A program made the position numbers and the translations under genes. Positions 43,973 to 56,500 of a DNA stretch of 64,000 nucleotides are shown one piece after another. Source of the stretch: Enoplolaimus lenunculus. Taxonomy: Eukaryota; Nematoda; Enoplea; Enoplida; Thoracostomopsidae. Location: assembly GCA_030248215.1 (NCBI GenBank), contig JASANG010003944.1, positions 1-64,000 on the forward strand, read 5' to 3'. The notes under the pieces are model-generated. The model was not told the origin of the DNA. It did not search any database and saw only the letters and a program-made list of their open reading frames with translations. The stretch's first letter is position 1. Each line of letters opens with the position of its first letter.

Positions 43973-46392
43973 ATAAAAGAACCGAATCCCGTGCCTGTGG
44001 GGAAATGGCAACGCTAGCCATACCGAAACAAAAGCCAGATATTACAATAAATGTTTAACCAATCACCATTGTCGGTTTGATGGTTGTTCTATAGTTTATT
44101 GAAGAATACCAGACCATTGAGACTGAAGTATTTTGGTTAAAGTTTTATCAAAGAAAAAAGTTTTTAATACTGGCGTACGCATAAAAACTGGTCATTTGTC
44201 AAGACGGAGAAACTTGAACATATATAAATCTTATAAACGACACCAGCGGAATGTGATAAACCAGTGTGATGGGCTGGGTCCACATATAACCAAGCCTACG
44301 GCAGTTTACTTTTGTCTGTGACAAATTGATTTAAAAAAACCGATACGCCGTTGTTCTGCTTTTTCTTCTTTTATATTCCCTCCGATGCCAAATCATTCTA
44401 AACACTTGTCACGCATTAGAAATGCAAGAAAATATAAACTTTTAGAAAGAACTGGTGGGTATAAGCGGAGGTCGCCTCGGCCCAGGCCACACCGTCTCAA
44501 CAAGAATCTCAAAACCAAATTTTTTGCCATGATTTTAGCATTAAAATTGAGTTTAACTTTAAAATTGCGTTTAGCGTCTGGTTGGTAAGTCTCAGTTGCA
44601 AGTCGTTTAAGAATGCCATGCCCTGCGACGGTAGAAATTTTTCATTCACCACTGAGACACAGTGGATGTGGCTTTGAATAAAAAGTTCACCAACAACATT
44701 TTGTAAACTGTTTGAACCTTACATTTTGCCAAGGCTTTCGTTCGATCAGGCCTTGCGTTTTGTAGTCAGGGTCTCAACAAAGCGTTCCTTGGGCGGACCA
44801 CCATGTCCAATGGTTATTAATTATCAAATAAGGGTATCACTTTATTAAACAATCGGTATCTGCTTGCCAATTTCACATTTTTAAAACAAACCAGATAGTT
44901 GTTTTTGGCCACCGGCACCCACCGAGTTAAAATTCCTCGGTCAACTGCCAGTATTTGTAGCCGCAACGGCGAGACTGCAAGATGTGAAACGTCTGGGGCT
45001 AATTCTTTTTTATACGATCTTAACACATAAATAGTCTCATGAGTGTACAATGTGTCGGCGCCTTGCTTTTTTATACATTTTTACTATAATAGCATTTCAC
45101 CGCTTTGTTGATGAATTGATAAGTTTAATTTTTTGTAAACCATAAGTGATATAGGTTTTAGCAGAGCAGTTATACCTTTACCTCACCCTTGGTTGCAAAT
45201 ATACAGAGTGGCTTATAAATGACAATATATTTAACTGCGATGTATAAATTTTAGTTTAGTTTTTATCGATTAAGAAAAATAGCTTTTGCAAAAAACTCAG
45301 ACGCGAAGTATCTTAAAATTTTTTAAGCCTAATCGCCAATGATGCCCAATCACAGTATTTCGATAGCTACCACACCAATTTAGCCATATCGCCAATATGG
45401 CTTAACACTGCGCATTGTCGTTGTGGCTAGTCGCTGTCTGAACCAACCATTCCTGATTGTTTAGAAATTATCAACTCTATGTCTACGGTGTAGATGCGAT
45501 TGCTGCATTTTGAGAACAACAGAATTCCATATATGAAGTGATTTGTTAGCTTGTTCTGTAGCTCATTTTTATTGGTGTCAGTGTTATTTTGTGTTATTTG
45601 AATGGAGCCGCTTGTGCGTGCTGCTAACGAGAAACTAAAAATTTATATAATAAAATCGAAACCTGATAATGTGAGGAACTTTACTTTTTAAACTATTTTT
45701 ACCGTAAGTGTTACACTGCTGAAATTTGCTGCTAAATCGAAAAATATTTGCGGTTTTTTGAAAGTCAGCAACAACATATATGTGAGACAAAGTTAGCGCG
45801 GGTATACCCCGCGGGTAAAAAATAAAATTTCCGCAGATGAAGCACAGCGCGGCTAAAAATCTTTACCCACATAAACTTCTGATGTGACATAATTAAAATT
45901 TAAAGACAATATTAATTATAATGCAATTGTTATTATTTTGAGCAAAAAGCGCATACTGCAGCATATCATTATTTGCAATGCTGGCAACTAGCACCACCAT
46001 GGTACTCAAGATTCCATTTGTGCACCAGCTGGTCAGAACCAGACCAAATTTCAGTAAATGGCACTCTTAATATTAATATGCAAATAACCAACTAAGCATT
46101 CAAATCACGTATACTCGAAACTTAGCCAACTTTTAGTAGAAATTCAAACCCAAATTACACTTAGTCTTTGCATCATTTGCATAAATTATTATTTATTTCA
46201 GTAAAATACATATTAGAGAAAAAATCATAACACTTCTGTTCCAGGTCAATAAAGTATATATAATTTCGTTTTCATGCAACGCTCTTCGTGGTTTGAGTAT
46301 GAGCCAAAATAAGTTTACTACCTGTGATTTTTGCTCCCCATTTTGAGATCTCGGATACGCCACTGTAGGTATGTACAGATCTGTATCACTTA
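43973..46392. other. intergenic, nothing convincing
   Basis: No recognisable gene. A minus-strand frame at 44817-45050 contains an acceptor-like CTTGCAG but matches no family I know. A small GTAAAxxTTTACCC-type motif with CGCGG near 45800-45870 resembles part of the insertion at 59492. Confidence 0.35.
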
Positions 46393-46770
46393 CTAAAGTG
46401 ACCTGGTATTTTGAGTCCCAATAAATAGGAGACCGTATCTCTAATATAAGAGTCCGTAAGCTGATACGGCCCTTAAACTATAATTAGAGGCCTCAAATGT
46501 CAATTATCTCTAATTGTAGTGTATAAATGACTCCAGGACAAAATAAAGTTGAATAAAAAACTTTAAATCACAGTTAAAATTTGAAAGTAGTTTCCTAAGT
46601 ATAACATTTCGTTATCACTCAAGCTTTTGATGCAAGACGAACGTTTAGTTCAACAGATGCGGAGGGTGGATTAAATATAAATAACAGTCAGTAGCCAACT
46701 TACAAGGGGGGTACGCTCGAGGGAGGCAAAATAAATATCAGTCTTCCACCTCTTTTTTCTGACATTACAG
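46393..46770 (-). mobile_element. TA-flanked MITE, family A, diverged copy
   Basis: CTAAAGTGACC at the left and TTTTTTCTGACATTACAG at the right, with the family body in reverse orientation between. Confidence 0.75.
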
Positions 46771-47085
46771 CACGGAATTAGGGCGGATTTATATCCCTCA
46801 ACCGGAACTGTTGAGACAACATTCTGAATTTCATTTGCTAAAGTAATACAAAATTTAGACCGTTCCGACGGACGCAATTACATACTGAAGGCAACCAATT
46901 AAATTGTATCTTACACCGTTTGCATTGAACTCTTTCAGAAAATCTAGAAAATATTTCGGAAAATTTGAAAATATCCATATTTTGATATTTCTATTTCATT
47001 CTAAAAAAATATATATTCTCTATTAAGCCAACGACAAACAGAATTACGCCATACATGTATAGGTACATTAATATATCAATATACT

Positions 47086-47287
47086 GGCCCGTGTTACTTT
47101 AAGGGGTGTGCAGGTTTCTGGTGGGTCTATAAAAGTGTAAGTTTAGATTCTATAGATTACATTTTTACCTAGACTTAAGCTTAGGCTTAGGCTTTTCTTA
47201 GCAATACGGTTTTGCAACGGTTAGGCTTAGGCTTAGGCTTAGCAATACGCTTAATCTAGTGGTACGCCCCTTTAAGTAACATTGGCC
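47086..47287. mobile_element. TTAGGC-rich MITE, family B, complete copy
   Basis: 202 bp from GGCCCGTGTTACTTTAAGG to CCCCTTTAAGTAACATTGGCC. It holds two runs of perfect TTAGGC hexamers (around 47178 and 47220). Flanks AATATACT and AATACATC agree at only some positions. Confidence 0.85.
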
Positions 47288-48114
47288 AATACATCTATAG
47301 GTTTGTTGACGGCTTCCAATAGACATAAAAAGCCAACAACCCGATTCTGCTGTTCCATAATTTTGATGACCTTTAAAAGATATCGGGATTACAAAATTAG
47401 CTGTCAAACGCCTATATCGGTTCTATGAAATTGGTTGCATCAAATATATATATACAAAGTCAACAAACGGGCCATAGGGAACGTATACATTTTTTCTTCT
47501 TTATTGGACTTCGCCGTATAAACTGAGCGTTTATGATTTCACAAATATGATTGGTTCAAATTACGATTTTGTTGCTTGTTTGCTGCAACCTTTCAGTGTA
47601 AATTTGTCTACCTTTCCGATCCCAACGTACTAGAAATTTCTGAATGCACTAGCGGTCAATGCAGCTCCTATTTTACCAGGAATATTGTTAACAGTACAGA
47701 TGGCACAATTTTTAGAGAGAACACGAAAAATTTTCAATGACATCGAATTGTTTTGGCGCTTGATAATTTTTGGCCAAGTTGCGAAGATGTTCGCATGGGC
47801 GACAGCGAACACCTTGCTCAACGTTGTGCTGATTAAGGGATCAAAATACGAACAGTGTCGAACACCAATTGCGATTTCGTGGGACTATGGTTTGATGGTC
47901 AATAAAAATTTTACAATTTAATTTAATTTGTGTGATGGTTAAAAATGCATCGTTTTTGCAATGCGGTTTCGTTTTACACATATATTCAAACTGAAATAAT
48001 TTTTATTGGGCTACAATAACGCTGGAGAAAACCTGATAGATGACATCGTTTTTTGTGTTTTTCAGAATATCTGCTCATAATTATTGCGTGACTATGAAAA
48101 TTTATAGATTTACG

Positions 48115-48324
48115 CGCTGCAAAAAATGGTGAGATAAATTGACTCTCTCCGAAATAGGTTTTTCCGGACTACGCAAACTGAGACAAAGTTTGATACCGCC
48201 TGGGTCAAATTCGACTCACTCAGTCGCACGTTTGACTTTGGCGGAGTCGATTTTGACTCAGTTTGTGTAGACCGGAACAGCCTATTTCGGAAAGCGTCAT
48301 TTTGACACACCATTTTTTGCAGTC
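48115..48324. mobile_element. palindromic MITE, family C copy
   Basis: Starts GCGCTGCAAAAAATGGTGAG and ends ACCATTTTTTGCAGTC, with long inner inverted halves (GACTCTCTCCGAAATAGG against CCTATTTCGGAAAGCGTC). Confidence 0.8.
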
Positions 48325-48769
48325 AATGAAATCTTCTCTATCTAAATTCAGGCATCACTTACTTCAACAATACTGTTATACTTTTGTCAAAATCCTCGAT
48401 TTCTGGTGTCGGTCCTATGCCACCGAGACTAGAGACTAAAAAACCGAAACCAAGACCTGCAAAATACTCACGCTTTCCGAAGCCGTTATTCTGACATTTG
48501 AATACCATCTAGCATTTTGAATTAAGCATCCGGCCACCGGGACGAGAGGCATTTCAAAATAACGATCGCCCATTCTCGAGTGTTAAGCGAAATATTTTAA
48601 AATGACCAGGGACATCAAAAAATGACCCCCAAACATCACTTTAAAATACCCCTCCCCGTCTATTTTGCATCAAGCTGTTTGACGAGCTCATATACTTTGA
48701 GTAATGAATTAAATGCTGTGTTAAACTACATTCGGTCCGATAAGCGTTTGTACGCAATCTAATTAAGGT

Positions 48770-48912
48770 AGTTGAGTCGTTTACGATGTCTCAGTAATTT
48801 TGGTTTCTATCTGTTTACCGACTCTAATTTGAGAGAAGTAGACTCCTAAGTAGTGATTCAGACACAAAATAGCCACCCCCAACTCTTATTACCCCTTTTT
48901 TCTGGTCAATAC
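48770..48912 (+). mobile_element. MITE family A, right-end fragment
   Basis: Family body (TTACCGACTCTAATTTGAG) then CAACTCTTATTACCCC and TTCTGGTCAATACAG before TA. The left half is absent. Confidence 0.55.
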
Positions 48913-49494
48913 AGTATTTTGCTACGCAATGTAGAAAGCTATGCGGAAAAACGTACGTACTAAATAATAGACAAATGCGGTAGGCAGTGATTATTTTACC
49001 TTAACAGCACAATTAGCTTATGATAATTCGATAAAAGCAGTCTAAAGCAGACTCAAATCAAGTCCAAAAACAGCAACGGATTAAGGTTTGTGATACAAGA
49101 ACGAAATGCGTGTAGTATCCTCTGCTGAAAATTTGTTTCTGTTTGAAAATGTATATTTTCATATTTTTAGCTGAATACAGTGCCGAAGCAGGCTAGGGTG
49201 CACCACCGAGAAATTCCAGAATGGACCCTTACGATGATAAAAATATTTTTCCAATTGTGAATATTAACAGCTATTTTTTGTTTAAAATCTTGTTAGGGTG
49301 GGGACCCCTCGTTGGGGTGGGTGCCCCTTAAATGTGGGGTATGGGGATGGCTGCTCAGGCTTTGGCTGAATATCAAATATTGTCAAAATCAAACACATTG
49401 TTCTTTACAAGCTAGAATAGAAACCACGATGTTTTCAGTTGAAAGTGTTTACCATCACCACTCGGCTATAAAGAGTTTGGCTCATGTAAGTTTT

Positions 49495-50105
49495 AGGGGC
49501 TTGGCGCTATTCTGTGGCAGTCCAATAGAGTGAGCAACTTTTGACTACTTTTGGCATGAGCTTGGTTGACTTGAAATATGCTTATACTACTGTTACGCAT
49601 CTCAAAGTAACATTGGATAAGAGTTTGATGCTCGAGTTTCAAGGTTGCTGTATGCCAAACTTTTATGTGCCACGGTTTTTGCTATTAATTTGGCCCATAA
49701 GCAACCTCAACGTGCGGGAGCCTAAAATGTTAGCAACTCTGTACGCAGCAAGTTAAACAAACCTTGGTCAAAGTTCTTATTGAATGGAAGATTAAGTAGT
49801 ATTGCGTGACTCCTAAGCACTCGTAAATATGATTAAACATTCAAAACCATCTTGCGAAGCGAAAGAGCAGAAATTATTTACGACTCATAAAACGTTTGGT
49901 TTTGCTAGTGTTAAAATGACAATGGATTAATACGGCGGTGGGATTTATTTCCTGTTTTGCCATAATAAGTTTTGTTGTCAATGTTTAGAGCAGGGCCGTA
50001 ACAGTAAGCATGTTGCTAATCGTAAGCCTAAGCCTATAGGCGAACTAATGAGCTTATACGTAAGCCTAAGCCTAGTCGTGCGTATAAAGTTAATAGTCTA
50101 AATCA
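49495..50105. repeat. two TTAGGC-rich MITE family remnants
   Basis: One remnant ends TACTGTTACGCATC and AAAGTAACATTGG near 49610. The other starts GGGCCGTAACAGTAAGC near 49993 and contains CGTAAGCCTAAGCCTA units. Confidence 0.55.
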
Positions 50106-50803
50106 TAAGTTTTACTCCATTGTAGTCCAGCAGCAAAACGTCTCGCCTCTGATTTTTACATACGCCAGCTTTGCCTAACCCTATTAAGCTTGAGTCGTAA
50201 CGTTCAATAAAGAAAGTGTATAAGAGCAAGCAAATTTTCGTGTTTATTTAAGATCGTGTACATCATTTTAAATAATCTCCCAGTATTTAGACAAAACATG
50301 AAATGCAGACGCTGACACAAGTTAACCTGTGTGAGGGCACCAACAACGGATGCTGTTATGCCACACTAACGGGATGTTTTGTTACAGTAAGTAACCATTC
50401 GCAGATACAAACAGGACCGTATAGCCAGCTCAACCTGCTAGTGGGTAAAATATTTTAAAAGCGGGCATACGGTTGAGATAACAAGCTTGCATTCAGGCCG
50501 AAGCTTTTTACAGGTATGCCAAAACTGTTCTGTGGGGGCTCAGCTTCCCTGGCCTCCCTCTGTATTTGGGATGGGAAAAATATCAATCAATACAAAACTA
50601 AACATATTCTTCTGGGTCAGATAGCCATCAAAAGTAACTATTTTGTAAAATGCAACTCTCGTCTATGTCGAATTCAAGTAGCGTGCAACCGGAGGTTAAA
50701 ATACCGGAGCCGGAAGTTGACAAAAATCTGCTAAAGCGAGAACTGATGACAGGCCTTCGTTCTTGGGTTTTAAGTGCGTCCAAGACGAATTTCGAAACAT
50801 GTT

Positions 50804-51931
50804 TTAAACATACAACGGACACCGATCCAGGTTCATGTCTACGAGGCGACTAGAATCAATGCTGTTAATATCTATCATTCGCAAGAGTTTTTGTCTCACT
50901 CTCTGCGATAGTTTAGGGCGTCGCGACAGAATCCACAGGAGTTGCACACTCATGTACTCAAGGTCGACGCAGGAGTGCAACACAGAATAGTTGACATAGT
51001 CTGTATCAATTATCCACAGTGGGCCAAATGCCGCCGGAGGTTGCTGGGGAGATGCTGACGTGAATGAAACCTGTAAAGTTTACAAACCTGTTATTAGCAA
51101 ATTTCCACATGTATTTTTTAGGCTTAACGGCCAGTGTAAAGGACGAAGGCGAAACAGTATTATAAGCATACTCCTAAACCTAAGCCTAAGCCTAAGACTA
51201 AGCCTAATCGTTGGAATGAGCATATTCCTAAGCCTAAGCCTAAGCCTAGCCAAGCTAAAAAATTAGTCTAAAGCTTAAGCTTACTGGCAACACCATCAAG
51301 CTCTTGCTCAAATTTTATTAGTACAACCAATATTTCCAAAGCAACGTTGTAAACTTGCAATTTAATTGCGATAAAGTTTTCGAAAATGTAATCTAGAATC
51401 TAAACCTACACTGTAATAGACCCACCCGAAACCTGGACGCCATTTAAAATAACCTGGGCCAGAAATTTTATAATAACCTAACGCAATATTATACTTCTAG
51501 ATTTTATATGTTACCTGCAACATAGCTTCAGCCCCGCCAGACTGCATTGTCGCTCCCTGAATTCGAAAAATCATCCGCTTACGCTGTTTTATTTCCGGTT
51601 TGATATTCACTCCAAGTTCAGTGGTAGTTCCGGATGTTGTCTTTAGGTCCCATAGAATTCCGGTAGTGACTAAACGGTACATTGGACGGGTTGCTCCTTT
51701 GATTGGTTCTGAGGTAAAATTGAGTGTAACACAAGATAACCCGAGTTCATGCGTAACCGGGTACGATGCTATTTCGTACCAAAGTCCGGCATGTTGAGAA
51801 AAATAAAATGTCGGTTCAACTGTGACGTTTGGGCAACGAAACCATGCGACAACTTGAGAGCAGACCGGTACCGGAAGCGAAAGAATATAAATGAGGTACG
51901 CGATGAGCATTAACCACGGCGTTTTAGGCAT
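50804..51931 (-). CDS. apolipoprotein-D-like lipocalin
   Basis: Two exons, 51515-51931 and 50804-51070, join in phase 0 to give 227 residues; ApoD has 189. Secreted lipocalins carry small hydrophobic ligands such as lipids, steroids or pigments in a beta-barrel. Residues 1-25 form a signal peptide. All three lipocalin signature regions are present: G-x-W in HAGLWYEIASYP (49-51), T-D-Y in PLWIIDTDYVNY (162-164) and WILSRRP (185-191). Cys33, Cys67, Cys173 and Cys223 sit where ApoD has its two disulfides. The exon 2 start was chosen so that MLQ|VSF aligns with ApoD LEVKF. The extra length lies before TDY (SASPQQPPAAFG) and in the strands before exon 2. The intron holds a TTAGGC-rich repeat. The upstream region is duplicated near 15.0 kb. 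Ligand unknown. Confidence 0.92.
51119..51290. repeat. TTAGGC-rich MITE family copy in lipocalin intron
   Basis: Runs of CCTAAGCCTAAGCC at about 51176-51210 and 51230-51250. The left side reads GGCCAGTGTAAAGGAC, an end-like motif. It lies just upstream (in + coordinates, right) of lipocalin exon 2. Confidence 0.65.
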
Positions 51932-52098
51932 TGTTATTTAAGGACTTAATTGTGATTTCATTTTATGATGTTTGTAAAACTAACATAGGTAAAGTTCAAA
52001 AATGACATTTTTATCAACTAAAAGAAATAAAGACCACAATCAATGTGTGAAGTTTTAGAATAATATGCCAACATTTATGCATTCGATAAACAACGGTA

Positions 52099-52518
52099 GT
52101 GTAGTGACCCGAATAAAACGAGATGTCTCCATTTTGATTCCCAATCAATGTTATTCCGTATTCCAAATAAGAATCGGTAAGCGGACAGGGTTTATAAACC
52201 GTATTAAGAGTCTTTAAATACCTATTATCCATAATTGTAGTCCATAAATGATTTCAGTACCAAATAAAGTTGAGTTCAAAACTTTTTCGATTTTGAAAAT
52301 ACATTCCTAAGAATAACCTTGTATTATCGATCAAGGTTTCGGTACAAGACAAATAAACGTTTAATTCAACGGACAGTTGCATTACCGGATAAATTTCAGA
52401 AACGACAGGCGGCGGAGAGCGGGTTAGAAATAAGTGACTCTCCGTAAGAGAATAACAGGAGGTACCCTCTCGAGAAGCCAAATAAATATCAGTCCCGCTC
52501 TTATTCAGGTCACCACTG
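52099..52518 (-). mobile_element. TA-flanked MITE, family A copy upstream of the lipocalin
   Basis: 420 bp from GTGTAGTGACCCGAATAAA to CTTATTCAGGTCACCACTG, between TA dinucleotides. It sits 167 bp upstream of the lipocalin start codon. The same junction with the same flank recurs at 15220/15221. Confidence 0.9.
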
Positions 52519-53087
52519 TAGAATTTAGGTAAAAATTACATCGCTTGCATAGTGCACTTCCATAGTTTTTGAAAGTTTCAAATTTTGACGGAAATACTTA
52601 TTATTAGACATAACAACATAATTAGTCCTGGATTGCAATATGCTTGGGCTTAAGATAACTTGGGTTAGGGCACTAGGGCCAAAATCACGGCATGTTTCTC
52701 AACTCCAACTGTGAAATAACTAAAATACAGTTAAACATTGTAGCGAAGCAAGCATTTTATTTGTAATACAAATATAACCAAAGATAAGAGCTTACAACAC
52801 AAAAGACGACATCAATGTGTTTCAGTTGCGAGCGGTATGCCTCCAAAAGGCGTACCTGGAACCTGAGGGGGAGTGTATAGGGGTCCGCACAACAATAAAA
52901 ATATATTTTCTACCCGGTTTATAGACTACCTACCTTACTGAATAATCATTAGTTCCAATGATATTTTAAGATCCAGTATACTAGCGGTTTAATACGGCGC
53001 GGGTGCCGTCCGATTTAAATTTCAGGGTACGCCACTGCGTTCCTTAGTCTGTGAAAACCGTTTTAATATTTTAGACGTGAAACACAA
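52519..53087. other. intergenic, nothing recognised
   Basis: No supported exon. TACGCCACTGCG near 53031 resembles the end of the GTGGCG-type repeat. Confidence 0.35.
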
Positions 53088-53538
53088 ATGACATTGAGAA
53101 ATATTTATGTCGCACTGAAAAGACAGACATGTTCAGTATTTAATCAATACAGAGTAAAGCTCTTGTGCTATACTAAGAGCAGAAAACGTGATAATAAGCT
53201 TGTCACCAAGGCGTATCTTCTCAATTATGTATTGCGCCTATCAAAAATTAGTAATAAATCCTCAAAGCTGACGGACTACTGCAACAATTGTGGATGTCAA
53301 AATTGGCACAGGAATACAACTACTCAAATATAAAAAAATTAGCTCAATTTATAACCTCACTATATTCAATGGTCTAAAAACGAAACGTCCTATCGCCAAC
53401 TGTATACTGTGCGACACCCGTTTGAGAATACGAACCCAGAGTTTGCACAATAACGAAACCGACGTCGTTATCAGTTATCACTTCCAGAAAGCAAAAACGT
53501 CGTTTAAAGTTGCTCACTACAAATCAAAGCGAGCGTAA
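53088..53538 (+). CDS. unrecognised basic frame pair with two CxxC motifs, possibly a broken gene
   Basis: Two overlapping frames (53088-53333 and 53290-53538) are shifted by one base. Both look protein-like. The first is basic and helical and ends SSKLTDYCNNCGCQNW. The second contains KRPIANCILCDTRLRIRTQ and a basic end. Two CxxC pairs about 38 residues apart recall zinc-ribbon proteins such as Rpr2/Rpp21-type subunits, but the likeness is weak. An acceptor-like TATTTTAG precedes the first frame. Either a one-base error or real frameshift separates them, or a small intron is hidden. It converges on the CYYR-like gene. Confidence 0.3.
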
Positions 53539-53595
53539 ATTAAACCAGCAGAAAACTTAAACCTCTAAACTTAAATCTTAGTAAATTCACCAAAT

Positions 53596-56500
53596 TCAAT
53601 TCGGATTAGTGAACATAGTTTCGTACGATGCCGGATGCGAACCGCTGCTGTAGTCTTTTGCTCCAACGTATGCATAGTTGACTAAACCCGGCGGTCCAGT
53701 CACCGGGTCTTTATGATGTGGTGCCTCCATGTAAGGGGCTGGCGGCCGTGATACAGCAGTGCCAGCATAAGTTGCTGCTTCTGTTCGTTGTTTCTTTGAT
53801 TTTCTAAAAGTAGAAAATTTAAACTTACCAGCGCAATGAGAGTATGACAAATTATGATTCCAGGGTGTAAACGGACAGTAAAAATAACGCAAACGGAAAT
53901 TAAAGTATAAGTTTCAAAAAAAATGTTATTTTTCTGCCAACACAATTGAGGTGTGCCAAATATTTGCCGGTCATTCAAAAATTTTTTAAGAAGAATTGAC
54001 ACATACATCAAAATTTTTAAAATTTTGGATGAATTTCGTAATTTTCAGTTCATTTCGTACAATTGAAACATATCTGTAACGAATAATTGTGTGATATATA
54101 CGTTACGTAAATTATAACAAATTTCGAACGTAAAAAGAACACAATTTCCGTTAATATTTCTTTAATGAAAACAGAAACGAATACCGATTGTAACCGGAAA
54201 CGAAAACGAATATCAGGTTACACTCTGCGATTCATCTATTGCCTCAACATCGGCATTGTCATTTGATGTAGACCGGTCGACTATAGATCATTTCAAAATA
54301 AAATTACATAGCTAAATTTCATTCATTTTTTGAGTAGTCGAAATTCCAACCGGCCCAGCGGGCATTTGCCCAGTACGACAGATGACAAATTTACCCCCGG
54401 GGTGTCAGCTTAATGTTCTGAGAATGGCATCCAGAATACAACCGAAGATAAAACTACGATTAAATGTTTCGGTACAAAAAAAATCAAACATTCACTCCAG
54501 CTCCAGTAGAATGTTTACGGGATGTTCAGCAGTGAGAGTTTTGGCTTTTAAAGCAGTCAGTGAGTTTGTTTGCTAAGTTTAAGCAATTTGGCCCAGGTTC
54601 AACTGAAAACATTCCACAAAAACATTAGCAATGTCATACAGTTTACAACACCTAAAGCTGTTGATAACATGATCCGGTCCAAGATCTCAGTTCAAGAGTA
54701 TAAAACTTCATGCGTAAAATTGTTTTGGGCCTTTACGATTCAGAATGTTATTCTGAAGTCAATTAAAAGCGCTTTATCTTGTCTCTCCAATAATGTTTTG
54801 GAAGACATATCGGTTCTATCGTTCGTTTCCCTTGTATACTTACACCCGTGATTGATAAAATTTTACCGTACCGATCCGCAATACACTTGGCGAGAAGGCA
54901 AAACGGACAACAAAGACAGCTCCAAAAACAAACACAAATTGCAATGAATGCAAGAACTGCGACCACAATAATCACTACGACTCCGGCTTTGATTGCGCCG
55001 CTGAATTTTTTATCAACGCACTGGTATTGACAGTAAGGATTTTTAGCGTTCACACCGTCCGCTTCAGTACAAATGATACACGATGCTGGAAAACACATTA
55101 CAGTTTACATTCAAGATTACAAGTGGAACATAATTTTGACAGAATTGGATGCTTATATGGAACCTTTGTGACAAACGAAATGTCGAATTCTATTTTGCAG
55201 TTGTGCTGCTGTCTGTACCGGCGAATCCGGGCGATGGGTTGGTTATGTATTCATTCCGTGTGACACTGTCGCGCTGAAACTTTTGAGATTCAATTGGTTC
55301 GTTTTGAAACTCATGCTGTGTTTTGTAGCTAAATAGGTTAAAAATATGGCAAGGTTGTATCACGAATTTAAAATTTTTGCGCCTTGGACGCAATTGGCCA
55401 ATTTTAACATATTAAAAAATGCTAAAACGCACTTTAAAACTTTAAAATTTAGCAGCACAAACTATTCTCTTCCACCGGAAAATCCTGTATCCATCACTTC
55501 CTATCTGCAAGTATTAGTTCTCCGACTTGTGCGTGGCAACAACATATAATCGCATGCCGACATCGTAAGAAATTATTTAAAGCCTACATTTCAAACTTTC
55601 TGAACTTGTCTGATGGTACAGAGTAGTTTGCAATATTATATCACTTTTTCTATTGGCCGGCCGGCCAATATACAAAGTTTAAAAATCATCAAGCATTTTT
55701 ACAATGGCATATATCGTTATATTTCTTTAAGCTATACCAATCATTTTAGGCTCAGTAATTAAACAAGAAACGACCTCGTTGTGAAATGTAAGTCCCAAGA
55801 GCAAGTTCAGTACTATACGATAAACATTAATAGAAGACTGTTTGCCGCATTGTTTCTAAATATTTTTACATACCACGACATGTAAGCAAAATATTGCCGA
55901 TGACTCTCTTTTTATGCAATTAATACGACGAAATGTTTAATTTTCAAAATATACGCCTAAGTTACGTAGAGGGCCTTCCCGCTGTCCCGGAGCAACAACA
56001 AGCTGGAGTGGAGCGTAGGCAAACCAGCGATCAAAACACACTTGCTTGAATTTATTTATGCACAATAAACAGGGCGTAGCCACAGGGTTTCAGATGAAAA
56101 CAGACCCCCGTTTGTAATTTTAAGTCTTCTCCTGGAAGAGCTAAAATTAGCAATAAAGTATATAACTATGTTCTTGAAGGTTTTAGTTCGAGATTCGCCT
56201 AGTGTGGGGGCTTTAAGGCGACAGCCCCTATTCTGGTTAGGGACCCTTGAAATCGCAGAGGGGGTGGTACGTAGTAAATTTTTATATTACACAATAAACA
56301 ATGACGCAGCCAAGAGAGTTTAGATTACGTACACCTAAAGATTTTGCCTGCGGCTCTATTTACGTTTACAGCTAAATATTTCTGACATTTGCGGCAATGA
56401 CTCATTACTCATTCTGAAACTGTATACACAACTTTTAGGTATCACATACAAACAAAACTTAAACCTAAAATAACCTAATTTATGTTGAGCCTAGCCACTT

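Noticed and set aside
47630-47921. Overlapping frames on both strands at 47.7 kb
   Set aside because: Neither matches a known family and neither has an exon border pattern; left as chance.
53830-53892. A strong GTAAGT next to the last exon of the CYYR-like gene, suggesting an extra exon
   Set aside because: The intron left would be only about 25 bases, and most of the supposed exon lies in a hAT-like MITE. Joining exon 3 directly fits phase.
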